A stretch of 64,000 nucleotides of DNA, from NCBI RefSeq assembly GCF_900105755.1, contig NZ_FNTQ01000001.1, positions 5,146,001 through 5,210,000 on the forward strand, written 5' to 3'. The notes under the pieces are model-generated. The model made no database searches and was not told the origin of the DNA. It saw only the letters and a program-made list of their open reading frames with translations. Origin of the DNA: Streptomyces sp. Ag109_O5-10. GTDB lineage: Bacteria; Actinomycetota; Actinomycetes; Streptomycetales; Streptomycetaceae. Positions within the stretch are counted from its first letter, which is position 1; each line of letters begins with the position of its first letter. Positions 7,739-17,321 of this stretch are shown piece after piece. The position numbers were made by a program, and so were the translations under genes.

Positions 7739-9148
7739 TTACGCCACTCGCGGGCGGGGGTGGGTGCCGTGCCGGGCGGAGCCGATCAGGCCGCGCAGGG
7801 TGGCCAGCCAGCCGACCGCCACGATCGCGGCCGCCACCACCAGCCCCAGGGTGCCGTTCAGCGGCATCACGATGCCCACCGCGCCGCCGAACACCCAGGC
7901 CACCTGGAGCAGCGTCTCCGAGCGGGCGAACGCGGACGTGCGCACCAGTTCCGGCACGTCCCGCTGGATCAGCGCGTCCAGGGAGAGCTTGGCCAGCGCC
8001 TGCCCGAAACCGGCCGTCGCCGCCAGCACCGCCACCAGAAGAGCGCCGAAGAACAGCGCCGCGACGATCGCCGTGCCCAGCACCAGGGCCACCGCCGCCA
8101 CGATGATGATCTCCGGCGCCCGGGAGCGCAGCCACGACCCCACCGCTGTACCGAGCGCGTTGCCCGCCCCCGCCGAGACCCCCACGATCCCGAGCGACAC
8201 CGCGGCGCTCTCGCCGGTCAGCGGGTGCTCGCGGAGCAGGAACGCCAGGAAGAAGATCAGGAAGCCGGAGAGGCAGCGCAGGGCCGCGTTGGCGCCCAGG
8301 GCGTGGGTGACGGCGGGGCCGACCGTCCGCAGCCCCGGCCGCCGCGTCTCCTTGCGGAGCGGGCCGTGCAGATGCTCCTCGTCGGCGGCGAGCAGCGCCA
8401 CGTCCTCGCCCTTGGCCGAGTCGACCTTGGGTGGCAGCGAGAAGGAGAGAAAAGTTCCCGCCACGAAGATCACGAAGGCCCCGTAGAGCGGCCACGGGTC
8501 GCCGATCGCGTGCAGCCCGGCCCCGACCGGGGCCGCCACCCCGGTGGCGAGCAATCCGGCCAGGGTGACCCGTGAGTTGGCCTTCACCAGCGAGAACCGG
8601 GGCGGCAGGAGTCTGGGCACCACGGCACTGCGCACCACGCCGTACGCCTTCGACGCGACCAGCACCCCGAGTGCGGCCGGATACAGCTCCAGGCCGCCGC
8701 CGGCCACCGCGCCCGCGATGATCAGCGCGAGCAGCGCCCGGGCGAGCATCGCACCGGCCATCGCGGCGCGCCGCCCGTGCGGCAGCCGGTCGAGCAGGGG
8801 GCCGATGACCGGGGCGAGGACGGTGAAGGGCGCCATGGTGATGGCGAGGTAGAGCGCGACGCGGCCGCGGGCCTCGTCGGTGGGCACCGAGAAGAACACG
8901 GTGGAGGCGAGAGCGACGGTGATCATGACATCGCCGGCGCCGTTGACCGCATGCAGTTCGATCAGTTTTCCGAGCCCGGACTCGCCGGCGCCGTGCGCGT
9001 GGGTGGCCTTGCGGATGGAGCGGGCGGTACCGGTCACCGGAAGGTGCAGGGCACGCCCGACCGAGCGGACGGCACCGCGCATCCGGCCCGCACCGCTACC
9101 GACCCCGACAGCGCGTTGGGGTGACCTCGCGGTTGCCACGTGCTTCAT
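7739..9148 (-). CDS. MFS transporter
   Basis: A 469-residue major facilitator with about 12 hydrophobic segments after a 60-residue basic N-terminal extension. Typical pieces are the loop 2-3 motif PLLDRLPHGRRAAMAG and helices such as LLATGVAAPVGAGL, FLIFFLAFLL and GVSAGAGNALGTAVG. A charged cytoplasmic loop (KVDSAKGEDVALLAADEEHL) separates the two six-helix halves. ATG 9148 is the only good start. It is the first of four co-directional minus-strand genes leading to mqnD, 62 bp before the DUF2771 gene. The substrate is unknown. Confidence 0.9.
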   Translation of the reverse strand: MKHVATARSPQRAVGVGSGAGRMRGAVRSVGRALHLPVTGTARSIRKATHAHGAGESGLGKLIELHAVNGAGDVMITVALASTVFFSVPTDEARGRVALYLAITMAPFTVLAPVIGPLLDRLPHGRRAAMAGAMLARALLALIIAGAVAGGGLELYPAALGVLVASKAYGVVRSAVVPRLLPPRFSLVKANSRVTLAGLLATGVAAPVGAGLHAIGDPWPLYGAFVIFVAGTFLSFSLPPKVDSAKGEDVALLAADEEHLHGPLRKETRRPGLRTVGPAVTHALGANAALRCLSGFLIFFLAFLLREHPLTGESAAVSLGIVGVSAGAGNALGTAVGSWLRSRAPEIIIVAAVALVLGTAIVAALFFGALLVAVLAATAGFGQALAKLSLDALIQRDVPELVRTSAFARSETLLQVAWVFGGAVGIVMPLNGTLGLVVAAAIVAVGWLATLRGLIGSARHGTHPRPRVA

Positions 9149-9508
9149 AGTGCCCTGAGAGTGCTGTTCCTAGTGCACTTTGTGGCCAAGCGAGTCGGAA
9201 GGGGCCGGGCGCGGCGCCCGGTCAGGGGCGCGGGGAACAGCGCGAGCAACCCCCACCCACCCGCACACTCCCCACGACCCCGGAACCCACCCCGTCGGCT
9301 CTCCCCCTCCCCGCTCGCACGCCGGACTGTCCCCCACCACCGGCGACGGGGTAGCGTGCGTATCTCAGCCATAAAGCAGAATGGATGGCATAGGTGCGCC
9401 CGAGCGCGATCGGACGCGGACGTCGATGCGGCCCACAGGTCCGCTCCGTCCGCCCCACCGCCGGAGGCAACCGCACTCGTGAGACGGCGTAGGAGAGAAG
9501 CGATACCT
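9149..9508. other. Intergenic region between divergent genes
   Basis: This 360-bp gap holds copy B of the dispersed hairpin element (9214-9264) and, further right, a TAGCGT hexamer near 9351 that could be a -10 box for the plus-strand DUF3027 gene, which would then have a leader of about 150 nt. I see no coding sequence. Confidence 0.5.
9214..9264 (+). repeat. Dispersed hairpin-tail element, copy B
   Basis: GGCGCCCG, loop GTCA, GGGGCGC, then GGGGAACAGCGCGAGCAACC. It is a slightly diverged copy (one mismatch in the stem and several in the tail). It lies between divergent genes and is downstream of neither. Confidence 0.8.
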
Positions 9509-10435
9509 GTGAGCGCAGCGACAACGCGAAGCCGCACCCCCGACCGTCTGTGCGCCGAGGCCGTCGACCTCGCCCGTGGAGCCGCGGAGGAGGCCGCCGC
9601 ACCCGGGGTGGTCGGCGAGCACACCGGAGCGGTGGCCGAGGGCGATCGCGTGGTCACGCACTTCTTCGAGTGCAAGGAGCTGGGGTACCGCGGCTGGCGC
9701 TGGGCGGTGACGGTGGCCCGCGCCTCCCGCGCCAAGCTCGTCACCCTGGACGAGGTGGTCCTCCTCCCCGGCCCCGACGCCCTCCTCGCCCCCGAGTGGG
9801 TGCCGTGGAGCGACCGGCTGCGCCCCGGTGACATGGGCCCCGGCGACCTGCTGCCCACCGAGGCCGAGGACCTCCGGCTGGAGCCCGGCTACACCGGCGA
9901 GGACGAGCCGGAGCCGAACTCCCCGATCTCCGAGGAGATGGAGGAGCTGGTGGAGGCGGAGGACGCCGAGGTCACCGCGGGCACGCCCGCGCACCTGCCG
10001 ACGGTCCCCTCCCGCGGCACGATCGCCGCGGTCGCCGAGGAACTCGGCATGCGCCGCGCCCGGGTCCTGTCCCGCTACGGCCTGCACATCGCGGCCGACC
10101 GTTGGGAGGAGGCGTTCGGCGCCAAGACCCCCATGGCCCAGGCCGCCCCCGCGACCTGCGTGAGCTGCGGCTTCCTCAGCCCCATCGGCGGCTCCCTCGG
10201 CCAGGCCTTCGGCGTCTGCGCCAACGAGTTCTCCCCGGCCGACGGCCGTGTCGTCTCCCTCTCCTACGGCTGCGGCGGCCACTCCGAGGCCGCGGTCATG
10301 CCGAAGACCCCCCAGCCGGCCCCACCGGTCGTCGATGAGACCAGAGTCGACCCCTTCCCCCTCCGCCCCGCCCCCGACTCCGGTTCGGTACCGGCAACGG
10401 AGGACGAGACGTCGGCGGAACTGGGCCACTCGTAG
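9509..10435 (+). CDS. DUF3027 protein with cysteine cluster
   Basis: A 308-residue protein. GTG 9509 is used because AGGAGAG lies at 9491-9497 and the family N-terminus (MSAATTRSRTPDRLCAEAVD) begins there. The central part contains the conserved HFFECKELGYRGWRWAVTVA and PEWVPWSDRLRPGDMGPGDL segments of DUF3027. The C-terminal third has TCVSCGF, GVCANEFSPADG and SYGCGGHSE, a CxxC...C...CGGH arrangement that looks like a zinc site. The last 50 residues are low-complexity. It sits 305 bp upstream of, and in the same direction as, the sacsin-like ATPase gene. The function is unknown. Confidence 0.88.
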   Translation: MSAATTRSRTPDRLCAEAVDLARGAAEEAAAPGVVGEHTGAVAEGDRVVTHFFECKELGYRGWRWAVTVARASRAKLVTLDEVVLLPGPDALLAPEWVPWSDRLRPGDMGPGDLLPTEAEDLRLEPGYTGEDEPEPNSPISEEMEELVEAEDAEVTAGTPAHLPTVPSRGTIAAVAEELGMRRARVLSRYGLHIAADRWEEAFGAKTPMAQAAPATCVSCGFLSPIGGSLGQAFGVCANEFSPADGRVVSLSYGCGGHSEAAVMPKTPQPAPPVVDETRVDPFPLRPAPDSGSVPATEDETSAELGHS

Positions 10436-10740
10436 CCACGAGCCGACGCGCCCGGCCCGGGCGACCCCCGTCCGTGTGAGGGGACCCGGCCGGGCGACGG
10501 CGGGGTCCAGGTTCCGACCACCAGGGATCCGGCCGGGTTCGTCGCCCGGCCGGCCCCGGTACCTCCCCCCCACGGGGCGACCTGTACCAGCTGCGGTGCC
10601 CCGTGGAGCCGGTGGACCCGGAGAGGCCCGACGTCCCGGTCGCCACGCGCCAGAAGCTCCCGGTCAAGGTCGGCGGCCTCCAGCCGACGCTTCCCCGGTG
10701 AAGCGGTACCTTCGTGCTCACGTCGACGAGGAGAGACAAC
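10436..10740. other. Intergenic region, no gene seen
   Basis: This 305-bp gap holds G+C-rich sequence with several short CCGG-type inverted repeats near 10455-10545 and ends with the ribosome binding site GAGGAGAGA just before 10741. I see no coding sequence or clear terminator. Confidence 0.4.
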
Positions 10741-13700
10741 GTGAGCAAGTTCGTGCGGCCCGCAGCCGAGGGTGCCGACCCGTTCGGGACCGCTCGTCTG
10801 CGGCGAGGTGTCCTCGACGCCTGGGCCACCAGCCCCGCCCGGTTCCGGGAGGACGCCAACGCCGAGGAGGACCTGGTCCTCGGCGGGTACCGGGACCGGC
10901 TCGTCGTGGAGCTCGCGCAGAACGCGGCCGACGCGGCCGCGCGGGCCGGGGTGCCCGGCCGGCTCCGGCTCACCCTCCGCGACGGCGTCCTGTTCGCCGC
11001 CAACACCGGTGCTCCGCTGGACGCGGCCGGCGTCGAGTCCCTCTCCACCCTGCGCGCCTCCGCGAAGCGGGGGGACGCCGAGGGCGCGGTGGGGCGGTTC
11101 GGCGTCGGGTTCGCCGCCGTGCTGGCCGTGACCGACGAACCCGCGGTCGTGGGCCGGCACGGCGGGGTCCGCTGGTCGCTCGCCGAGGGGCGGGAACTGG
11201 CCGAGGAGACCGCCCGGCACAGTCCGGGGCTGGGGGACGAGATCCGCCGGCGGGACGGTCATGTGCCGCTGCTCCGGCTGCCGTTCGCCGCCGAGGGCAC
11301 CGCCCCCGATCCGTACGACACGGTCGTGATCCTGCCGCTGCGGGACACCGCCGCCGCCGACCTCGCCGAGCGCCTCCTCGACGCCGTGGACGACGCCCTG
11401 CTCCTCGCCCTCCCCGGGCTCGAGGAGGTCGTGATCGAGAACGCCGACACCACCCGCACCCTGCGCCGCAGCACCGACGGCGCGCTCACCGTCGTATCGG
11501 ACTCGCGGGAGGGCACCACCCGCTGGCGTACCGTCTCCGCGCACGGCCCGCTCACCCCCGACCTGCTCGCCGACCGGTCGGTCGAGGAGCGGCTGCGCCC
11601 GCACTGGTCGCTGACCTGGGCCGTGCCCACGGACGGCCAGGGCGCCCCCGACCGGCCGCGCACCGCCCCCGTCGTACACGCCCCGACCCCCAGCGACGAA
11701 CAGCTCGGCGTGCCCGCCCTGCTCATCGCCTCCTTCCCCCTCGACACCACCCGCCGGCACGCCGCGCCCGGCCCGCTCACCGACTTCCTGGTGCAGCGCG
11801 CGGCCGACGCGTACGCCGAACTCCTCGCCGACTGGCGGCCGGTGGGGGAGGGGATCATCCACCTGGTGCCCGGCCCGCTCGGCAAGGGCGAGCTGGACGG
11901 CGCGCTGCGCCAGGCGATCCTGGAGCGGCTGCCGCGCACCGCGTTCCTGCCGCCCGCCGTGGCGAGCGACGACGCCGACCTCCCGGAGGCGCTGCGGCCG
12001 CGTGACGCCGAGATCGTGGAGGGGGCCGGAGCGGAGACCGTCCGGGTGCTCGCCGAGGTGCTGCCCACGCTCCTGCCCGCCGGTCTCGAACGCCGCGTCG
12101 AGCTGCGCACCCTCTCAGTCGCCCGGCTGCCGCTCGCCGACGCCGTCGACCGCCTGGCCGGACTGGAGAAGGACCCGGACTGGTGGTGGCGGCTCTACGA
12201 CAGCCTCGCGGGCGTCGACCCGGACCGGCTGTCCGGGCTGCCGGTGCCCTTGGCGGACGGCAGGACCACCATCGGTCCCCGGCAGGTCCTGCTCCCCACC
12301 CCGGACGCGGCCGCCGTCGACCCCGAGGTGCTGGCCCGGCTCGGCCTCAAGGTCGCCCACCGGGACGCCGCCCACCCGCTCCTGGAGAAACTGGGCGCCC
12401 TGCCCGCGAGCCCCCGCGCGGTCCTCACCACCCCGCAGGTGCGGGCCGCGGTCGCGGCCTCACTGGACGACGAGGGGGGCGCGCTCTGGGAGGAGGACGC
12501 CCCGGACGCCGAGGAGCTGGCGGACACGGTGCTCGCGCTGGTCCGGGACGCCGGTCTCGACCCCGGTGACGAGCCCTGGCTGGGCGCGCTCGCACTCCCC
12601 GACGAGGACGGCGAGCCGGCCCCGGCCGGTGAACTGGTCTTCCCCGGCAGCCCGTTCGCCCGGGTGATCAGGGAGGGCGAACTGGCCTCGGTGGACGCCG
12701 AGTTGGCCGAGAAGTGGGGCGAGGGGCCGCTGGCCGCCTGCGGGGTGCTCGCGAACTTCGCGCTCGTCCGCGCCACCGACGTCGTCCTGGACCCCGACGA
12801 ACTGGAGCCCCGTGAGGGCGACTTCGCGGAACCCGACGACGCGGGCCTGCTCGACGCCGTCGACGTCTGGTGCGAGGACATCCTCGACCGCTACCCGGAC
12901 GCCTCCGTCCCGCCGGTCGCCACCGAGCTGATCGCCGTCCGCGACCTCGACCTCGTCGACGAGGACCACTGGCCCGAGGCCCTCGCCCTGCTGGCCCAGC
13001 CGCCGCTGCGCGACGCCCTCACCCAGCCGGTCCGCATCCTGCTGCCCGACGGCACGCACGAGGTCGTACGGCCGTACACCGCGTGGTGGCTGCGCGGGCA
13101 CCCGGTCCTCGACGGCCGCCGCCCGGCCGGGCTGCTCTCGGCCGGCGGCGACCCGCTGCTGCGCGGCCTCTACGAGGAGGCCGACGCGACCGGCTTCGAG
13201 GACGAGCAGGTGCTGCGGGCACTGGGCGTACGGACCTCGGTGGCCGCCCTCCTGGACGAGCCGGGCGGCGCCGCCGAACTCCTCGACCGGCTCGCCGACC
13301 CGGACCGCTCCGTCTCCGGCGCCCAACTGCACGCGCTGTACGGCGCGCTGGCCGACCTGGACCCGGAGCAGGTGACGCTCCCCGACGAGCTGCGGGCGGT
13401 GACCGACGGCCGGGTGGAGGTCGTGGACGCGGCGGACGCGGTGGTCGTGGACTCGCCCGACCTCCTGCCGTTCACGGCCGGTGTCCCGCTGCTGCCCGTC
13501 CGCCCGTCCCGGGCCGCCGAGCTGGCCGAGCTGTTCCAGGTGCGGAGGCTGAGCGAGTCGGTGACGGGGTCGGTCGACTCGGAGGGCACGGAGCACGACG
13601 TCCCCGAGCCGGTGCACGTCCTGCTCGGCCCGCGCACCCCGCGGACGTACGTCGAGCACGAGGAACTGGTCGTCGACGGCGTCGAGATCGACTGGCGCCT

Positions 13701-13857
13701 CACCGGCGACGGCGTCCTGCACGCCGCGACCCTGGAGGGCGTGGCGGCCGGTCTGGCCTGGGCGGCAGGTCAGTGGCCGCGCCGCTTCGAGGTGGCGGCC
13801 CTCCTGGAGGACCCGTCCCGGACGGAGGAGCTGGCGCGGGACCGCTGGTTCGACTGA
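10741..13857 (+). CDS. Sacsin-like GHKL ATPase, 1038 residues
   Basis: GTG 10741 is preceded by GAGGAGAG and gives 1038 residues. Residues 40-150 carry an Hsp90/GHKL-type ATP site: the N-box with the catalytic-type Glu and Asn in VELAQNAADAAARAG, then GDAEGAVGRFGVGFAAVLAV, the G-rich lid. This matches 'sacsin N-terminal ATPase-like' proteins of actinobacteria. The remaining ~850 residues are acidic, leucine-rich and contain WWWRLYDSLAG and repeated LPLADAVDRL-type stretches, with no further catalytic domain I recognise. It is likely cytoplasmic and could act as an ATP-driven chaperone or conformational switch; that is inference. The preceding DUF3027 gene is the only co-directional neighbour. 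Confidence 0.88.
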   Translation: MSKFVRPAAEGADPFGTARLRRGVLDAWATSPARFREDANAEEDLVLGGYRDRLVVELAQNAADAAARAGVPGRLRLTLRDGVLFAANTGAPLDAAGVESLSTLRASAKRGDAEGAVGRFGVGFAAVLAVTDEPAVVGRHGGVRWSLAEGRELAEETARHSPGLGDEIRRRDGHVPLLRLPFAAEGTAPDPYDTVVILPLRDTAAADLAERLLDAVDDALLLALPGLEEVVIENADTTRTLRRSTDGALTVVSDSREGTTRWRTVSAHGPLTPDLLADRSVEERLRPHWSLTWAVPTDGQGAPDRPRTAPVVHAPTPSDEQLGVPALLIASFPLDTTRRHAAPGPLTDFLVQRAADAYAELLADWRPVGEGIIHLVPGPLGKGELDGALRQAILERLPRTAFLPPAVASDDADLPEALRPRDAEIVEGAGAETVRVLAEVLPTLLPAGLERRVELRTLSVARLPLADAVDRLAGLEKDPDWWWRLYDSLAGVDPDRLSGLPVPLADGRTTIGPRQVLLPTPDAAAVDPEVLARLGLKVAHRDAAHPLLEKLGALPASPRAVLTTPQVRAAVAASLDDEGGALWEEDAPDAEELADTVLALVRDAGLDPGDEPWLGALALPDEDGEPAPAGELVFPGSPFARVIREGELASVDAELAEKWGEGPLAACGVLANFALVRATDVVLDPDELEPREGDFAEPDDAGLLDAVDVWCEDILDRYPDASVPPVATELIAVRDLDLVDEDHWPEALALLAQPPLRDALTQPVRILLPDGTHEVVRPYTAWWLRGHPVLDGRRPAGLLSAGGDPLLRGLYEEADATGFEDEQVLRALGVRTSVAALLDEPGGAAELLDRLADPDRSVSGAQLHALYGALADLDPEQVTLPDELRAVTDGRVEVVDAADAVVVDSPDLLPFTAGVPLLPVRPSRAAELAELFQVRRLSESVTGSVDSEGTEHDVPEPVHVLLGPRTPRTYVEHEELVVDGVEIDWRLTGDGVLHAATLEGVAAGLAWAAGQWPRRFEVAALLEDPSRTEELARDRWFD

Positions 13858-13910
13858 TCTTCACGAGCCGAACACAATTTTCGAATAGCAGCACCACGAG
13901 TAATCCCAAG

Positions 13911-13959
13911 GAGACGTAATCCGGTCGCAAAAGAAAAAAATCTGACCGGATTGCGTCTC
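13911..13959 (+). terminator. Long hairpin with an A-rich loop
   Basis: A 16-bp stem (GAGACGTAATCCGGTC with GACCGGATTGCGTCTC, one T-G wobble) encloses a 17-nt A-rich loop at 13927-13943. It is 50 bp beyond the sacsin-like gene and before the secreted-protein gene. It is strikingly A+T-rich for this genome. A bidirectional terminator is the simplest reading, although no T-run follows on the plus strand. Confidence 0.55.
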
Positions 13960-14059
13960 GCTCGTACAACCTTGTTCGCCCCTCGTGGATCTGATCACCC
14001 GAGTCAACAGACTCCCTAGATCCTTGGGCCTCGCGCCCACTGTTCCCACTGGGGAATTC

Positions 14060-14842
14060 ATGCGCATTCGTGCCACTGTGGCGGCCGTCTCCGGCGCCCT
14101 GGCCCTCTCCGCGTTCGTCGCCCCGGCCGCGCACGCCGCCGGCAGCACCACGCTGGACATCACCTTCTCCAACATGACGGTCAACTCCGGCAAGGCGATC
14201 GTCGTGCCCGCCACGGGCACCGTGAAGGTCCCGGTCACCTACAAGGTGACCCACGCCGCGAGCCTGAGCACCAGCGACTTCTACGCCGTCCCGGTCATCT
14301 ACCACGGCACCTCGATCAAGACCTCCGAGTACGGCGTCGCCCCCGACACGGACCCGACCTGCACGAACACCTCGTCCACCGTCCAGAGCTGCAAGGTCAC
14401 CCTCAACGTGAGCCGCGCCGACCTGGTCAACAGCATCGCCGGCACGTGGCAGAAGGGCGGCATCGCCTTCGACAAGGACGGCAACCCGACCTTCCAGGAC
14501 GCCATGGGCAAGGTCCTGGTCCAGCGCCAGTCCAAGCTGACGGTCAACGCCGCCCCCGAGCCGGTCAAGAAGGGCAAGACCGTCACGGTCACCGGCTCCC
14601 TGACCCGCGCCAACTGGGAAACCGGCAAGTACGCCGGCTACGGCAGCCAGTCGGTGAAGCTGCAGTTCCGCAAGAAGGGCTCCAGCACCTACACCACCCT
14701 GAAGACCATCAAGACGTCCTCCACGGGCGCCCTGAAGACCACGACCACCGCGACGGTCGACGGCTACTACCGCTACTCCTTCGCCGGCACCACCACGACC
14801 CCGGCGGTCAGCGCCGCGGGCGACTACGTCGACGTGCAGTAG
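14060..14842 (+). CDS. Secreted beta-rich protein, paralogue of the gene at 37142
   Basis: A 260-residue protein starting at ATG 14060 behind GGGGAA. Residues 1-28 are a Sec signal peptide (MRIRATVAAVSGALALSAFV, cleavage after AAHA). Residues 29-165 have one Cys pair (DPTCTN and VQSCKV) suitable for a disulfide. Residues 166-260 form a repeat-like Ig/bacterial surface domain (SKLTVNAAPEPVKKGKTVTV ... GYYRYSFAGTTTT) nearly identical in layout to the C-terminus of the protein at 37142. No enzyme motif or sortase signal is seen. It converges on a CtpE-like calcium-type P-ATPase, and Streptomyces relatives are sometimes labelled calcium-binding, but no EF-hand is present. Confidence 0.88.
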   Translation: MRIRATVAAVSGALALSAFVAPAAHAAGSTTLDITFSNMTVNSGKAIVVPATGTVKVPVTYKVTHAASLSTSDFYAVPVIYHGTSIKTSEYGVAPDTDPTCTNTSSTVQSCKVTLNVSRADLVNSIAGTWQKGGIAFDKDGNPTFQDAMGKVLVQRQSKLTVNAAPEPVKKGKTVTVTGSLTRANWETGKYAGYGSQSVKLQFRKKGSSTYTTLKTIKTSSTGALKTTTTATVDGYYRYSFAGTTTTPAVSAAGDYVDVQ

Positions 14843-14846
14843 TTGC

Positions 14847-14903
14847 AGCGCCCCTTCAGGGGCGCGGGGAACTGCGCGACCAGCCCCCACCGGGCCCGCG
14901 CAG
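14847..14903 (+). repeat. Dispersed hairpin-tail element, copy C
   Basis: GCGCCCC, loop TTCA, GGGGCGC, then GGGAACTGCGCGACCAGCC and CCCACCGGGCCCGCGCAG. It begins 5 bp after the stop codon of the secreted-protein gene, in sense, so it may serve as that gene's terminator. Confidence 0.9.
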
Positions 14904-14918
14904 TCCCCTCCGACCGCA

Positions 14919-17321
14919 TCACACCGGGAACCTCCGCCCCACCCACTTCCAGAGCAGCTCCAGCACAGCCGACCCCACCACGGCCACGCCGACGGCAGTC
15001 CACGGCATCGCCACCCCCACCAGCTTCAACGCGAAGAAGCTCTGCAGCGCGGGCACGGCGAGCACGAACACGAAGGCCACGCCCATCGCGGCCACCAGGG
15101 CGATCCGCCACCACGTGTACGGGCGGGCGATGATCGCCAGTACCCACATCGAGATCAGGAACAGGGTCAGGGTCGCGGCACTGGTCTCGGCGTCCAGGGA
15201 CCCCGGCCCCGTGTAGTAGTGGCGGGCGATCAGATACGTCACGAAGGTCGCGACGCCGGCCACCACACCCCCCGGGATCGAGTAACGCATCACCCGGCGC
15301 ACGAAGTGCGGCTGCGCCCGTTCCCTGTTCGGGGCCAGGGCGAGGAAGAAGGCCGGGATGCCGATGGTCAGGGTGGAGAGCAGGGTCAGGTGCCTCGGCA
15401 GGAACGGGTACTCCACCTGCCAGCAGACCACCAGCACCGCGAGCAGCACCGAGTACACCGTCTTGACCAGGAACAGGGTGGCGACCCGGGTGATGTTGCC
15501 GATCACCCGCCGCCCCTCGGCCACCACCGAGGGCAGCGTGGCGAAGCTGTTGTTGAGCAGCACGATCTGCGCGACCGCCCGGGTCGCCTCGGAGCCCGAA
15601 CCCATCGAGACCCCGATGTCGGCGTCCTTGAGGGCGAGTACGTCGTTCACGCCGTCGCCGGTCATCGCGACCGTGTGCCCGCGCGACTGCAACGCCCCCA
15701 CCATGTCCCGTTTCTGCTGCGGGGTGACCCGCCCGAAGACGGTGCCCGCGTCGAGCGCCTCGGCCATCCCGTCCCGCTCGGCCGGCAGCCGGCGCGCGTC
15801 CACCGTCGTACCGCTGAGGCCGAGCTTGGCCGCGACCGCTCCCACCGACACCGCGTTGTCACCGGAGATGACCTTGGCGCGGATGTCCTGGTCGGCGAAG
15901 TAGCGGAGGGTGTCGGCGGCGTCCGGGCGGAGCCGCTGCTCCAGGACCACGAGCGCGGTGGCGCGGGCCCCCTGCGACACCTTCGGGTCGTCGAGGTCGC
16001 GGTCGGCGCGGGCGAGCAGCAGCACCCGCAGCCCCTGCTCGTTGAGACGCACGGTTTCGGCCAGGGCCGGGTCGTCGGCCCCGAGGAGTACGTCCGGCGC
16101 CCCCAGCAGCCAGGTGCTCAGCTCCCCGTCGCCCTCGCTGAAGGTCGCCCCGCTGTACTTGCGGGCCGAGGAGAAGGGCAGCGACTCCACGCACCGCCAG
16201 TCATCGCTGTCGGGGTAGGCGTCGACGATCGCCTGGAGGGAGGAGTTGGGACGAGGGTCGGACTCGCCGAGCGAGCCCAGGACCTTGCGTACGTACGTCT
16301 CGTCGACCCCGTCCAGCGCCCGCAGCTCGGTGACGTCCATGCCGCCCTCGGTGAGGGTGCCGGTCTTGTCGAGGCAGACGGTGTCGATGCGGGCGAGGCC
16401 CTCGATCGCGGGAAGTTCCTGGACCAGGCACTGCTGGCGGCCCAGCCGGATCACGCCGATCGCGAAGGCGACGGAGGTGAGCAGCACCAGGCCCTCGGGG
16501 ACCATGGGGACGATGCCGCCGACCGTGCGGGCGACGGCGTCCTTGAGACCGTTGTTCTTCACGACCAGCTGGGTGGCGACCAGGCCGATCGCGGCCGGGA
16601 CCATCATCCAGGTCACGTACTTGAGGATGGTCGAGATACCGGTGCGCAGCTCGGAGTGGACGAGCGTGAACCTGGAGGCCTCCTCGGCGAGCTGGGCGGC
16701 GTACGCCTCCCGGCCGACCTTCGTCGCGGAGAACGCGCCCCCGCCGGCCACCACGAAGGAGCCCGACATCACCCGGTCGCCGGGGCGTTTGACGACCGGG
16801 TCGGCCTCGCCGGTGAGCAGCGACTCGTCGATCTCCAGGCCGTCGGCCTCCACGCAGGCCCCGTCCACGACGATCTTGTCGCCGGGACCGACCTCTATCA
16901 GATCGCCGAGCACGATCTCGCTCGTGCCCACTTCGACGGCGGCTCCGTCCCGGCGCACGGTCGGCCGGGACTCGCCGATCACCGCGAGCGAGTCCAGGGT
17001 CTTCTTCGCCCGCCACTCCTGCACGATGCCGATGCCCGTGTTGGCGAGGATCACGAAGCCGAACAGGCTGTCCTGGATCGGCGCCACGACCAGCATGACC
17101 AGCCACAGCACACCGATGATCGCGTTGAACCGGGTGAAGACGTTCGCGCGCACGATCTCGCCGAACGAGCGGCTGCTGCGGACCGGTACGTCGTTCACCT
17201 GGCCCCGCGCGACCCGCTCCGCGACCTCGGCGGTGGTCAGGCCGGCCGCCCTGCCCGGCGGCACCGGCAGCGGTACGGGATGCACGGGGTCGAGCTCGGC
17301 GCCCGCGTCGATGTGCTGCAT
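14919..17321 (-). CDS. ctpE: P-type cation ATPase, CtpE-like
   Basis: An 800-residue P-type ATPase with all catalytic parts: the actuator LLTGEADPV (about residue 170), the phosphorylation site CLDKTGTLTEG (about 318), and the hinge MTGDGVNDVLALKDADIGVS (about 552). Helix 4 carries VPEGL (about 275), the cation-binding motif of P2-type pumps, and there are no N-terminal metal-binding CxxC domains, so a heavy-metal P1B pump is excluded. The GGIVPMVPEGLVLLTSVAFA context resembles mycobacterial CtpE, which is a calcium importer. The location is the cytoplasmic membrane. The name is by resemblance; the ion is inferred. Confidence 0.85.
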   Translation of the reverse strand: MQHIDAGAELDPVHPVPLPVPPGRAAGLTTAEVAERVARGQVNDVPVRSSRSFGEIVRANVFTRFNAIIGVLWLVMLVVAPIQDSLFGFVILANTGIGIVQEWRAKKTLDSLAVIGESRPTVRRDGAAVEVGTSEIVLGDLIEVGPGDKIVVDGACVEADGLEIDESLLTGEADPVVKRPGDRVMSGSFVVAGGGAFSATKVGREAYAAQLAEEASRFTLVHSELRTGISTILKYVTWMMVPAAIGLVATQLVVKNNGLKDAVARTVGGIVPMVPEGLVLLTSVAFAIGVIRLGRQQCLVQELPAIEGLARIDTVCLDKTGTLTEGGMDVTELRALDGVDETYVRKVLGSLGESDPRPNSSLQAIVDAYPDSDDWRCVESLPFSSARKYSGATFSEGDGELSTWLLGAPDVLLGADDPALAETVRLNEQGLRVLLLARADRDLDDPKVSQGARATALVVLEQRLRPDAADTLRYFADQDIRAKVISGDNAVSVGAVAAKLGLSGTTVDARRLPAERDGMAEALDAGTVFGRVTPQQKRDMVGALQSRGHTVAMTGDGVNDVLALKDADIGVSMGSGSEATRAVAQIVLLNNSFATLPSVVAEGRRVIGNITRVATLFLVKTVYSVLLAVLVVCWQVEYPFLPRHLTLLSTLTIGIPAFFLALAPNRERAQPHFVRRVMRYSIPGGVVAGVATFVTYLIARHYYTGPGSLDAETSAATLTLFLISMWVLAIIARPYTWWRIALVAAMGVAFVFVLAVPALQSFFALKLVGVAMPWTAVGVAVVGSAVLELLWKWVGRRFPV

